Origin: Pimelobacter sp.
GTDB lineage: Bacteria; Actinomycetota; Actinomycetes; Propionibacteriales; Nocardioidaceae
DNA length: 33,395 nt
Direction: 5' to 3'
NCBI GenBank assembly: GCA_002698575.1
Contig: NZZG01000104.1
Location: forward strand, 1 to 33,395
Position numbers and translations under genes: made by a program
Part shown: one piece after another, positions 33,303-33,395 of the stretch
Layout of the letters: each line of letters starts with the position of its first letter
How positions within the stretch are numbered: position 1 is the first letter of the stretch
Notes under the pieces: model-generated
The model's input: the letters and a program-made list of their open reading frames with translations, nothing else
What the model was told of the DNA's origin: nothing
The model's database searches: none

Positions 33303-33395
33303 ATTGACTGCGAGCCTCTCCCGGTCGACTGTTCGACGCGCTGACGGCACGAGCAAGCTCGCGCCGCCGCATGCGCGGGCGCCACACCCGTCACA
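33303..33395. other. Right edge, no gene; start of an opposite-facing repeat copy
   Basis: No coding signal. GCGGGCGCCACACCC at 33375-33389 is the exact inverse of 33173-33187, so a further, inverted repeat copy appears to begin at the window edge. Confidence 0.5.

Noticed and set aside
31814..33394. Open frame of 526 codons antisense to the LLM gene and running into the right-end repeats
   Set aside because: The part over the repeats is only repeated Pro/Thr/Arg peptide, and the rest is the shadow of a well-conserved oxidoreductase gene.

Overview
The window is high-GC actinobacterial DNA. Gene content and order point to a Nocardioides-like member of the Propionibacteriales, but no 16S or other marker is present, so genus is an inference. 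Supporting signs are mycothiol-type maleylpyruvate-isomerase-fold proteins, a helicase-dead PriA, a gluABCD uptake operon, TANNNT -10 boxes placed 6-7 nt before start codons (leaderless mRNAs), and KstR-type sterol operators.

Layout. 1-290: imperfect GC-rich repeats. 291-18451: a housekeeping block whose backbone (priA - def - fmt - rsmB - rpe - ribD-ribE-ribBA-ribH) is the order common in actinobacteria. It is interrupted by a lipoprotein, a polyphosphate kinase 2, a stand-alone LigD-type polymerase domain, a class II glutamine amidotransferase with a 31-residue membrane peptide, and a minus-strand glutamate ABC transporter. An FMN riboswitch (14711-14836) precedes the riboflavin operon, whose four genes are joined by ATGA-type overlaps.

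18546-21146: divergent fadA5-like thiolase and CYP125-like P450 genes with two KstR-like boxes between them, a sterol side-chain module. 21243-24461: a large orphan hybrid histidine kinase (PAS-PAS-GAF-HisKA-HATPase-REC-REC-HPt). 24517-27838: methionine aminopeptidase, a secondary clpP pair whose second subunit has Asp in place of the catalytic His, a mycothiol-type protein, and a ClgR/PopR-like regulator that ends in Leu-Ala-Ala and has a perfect GTTCGC-N5-GCGAAC box upstream. 27912-28788: two VOC-fold proteins.

28795-33088: a second sterol module, DUF35 - ltp4 - ltp3 on the minus strand, divergent from an F420/LLM oxidoreductase, with an excellent KstR box between. This is the same arrangement as Rv3520c/Rv3521-Rv3523 of M. 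tuberculosis. 33089-33395: GC-rich repeats that match the left end in inverted orientation, so the window may be a contig that stops at dispersed repeats.

The strongest leads are the degenerate ClpP pair with its probable self-regulated, protease-sensitive activator, the fusion of KstR boxes to leaderless -10 elements, and the inverted repeats at the two ends. I saw no rRNA or tRNA genes, CRISPR array, transposase or phage genes.
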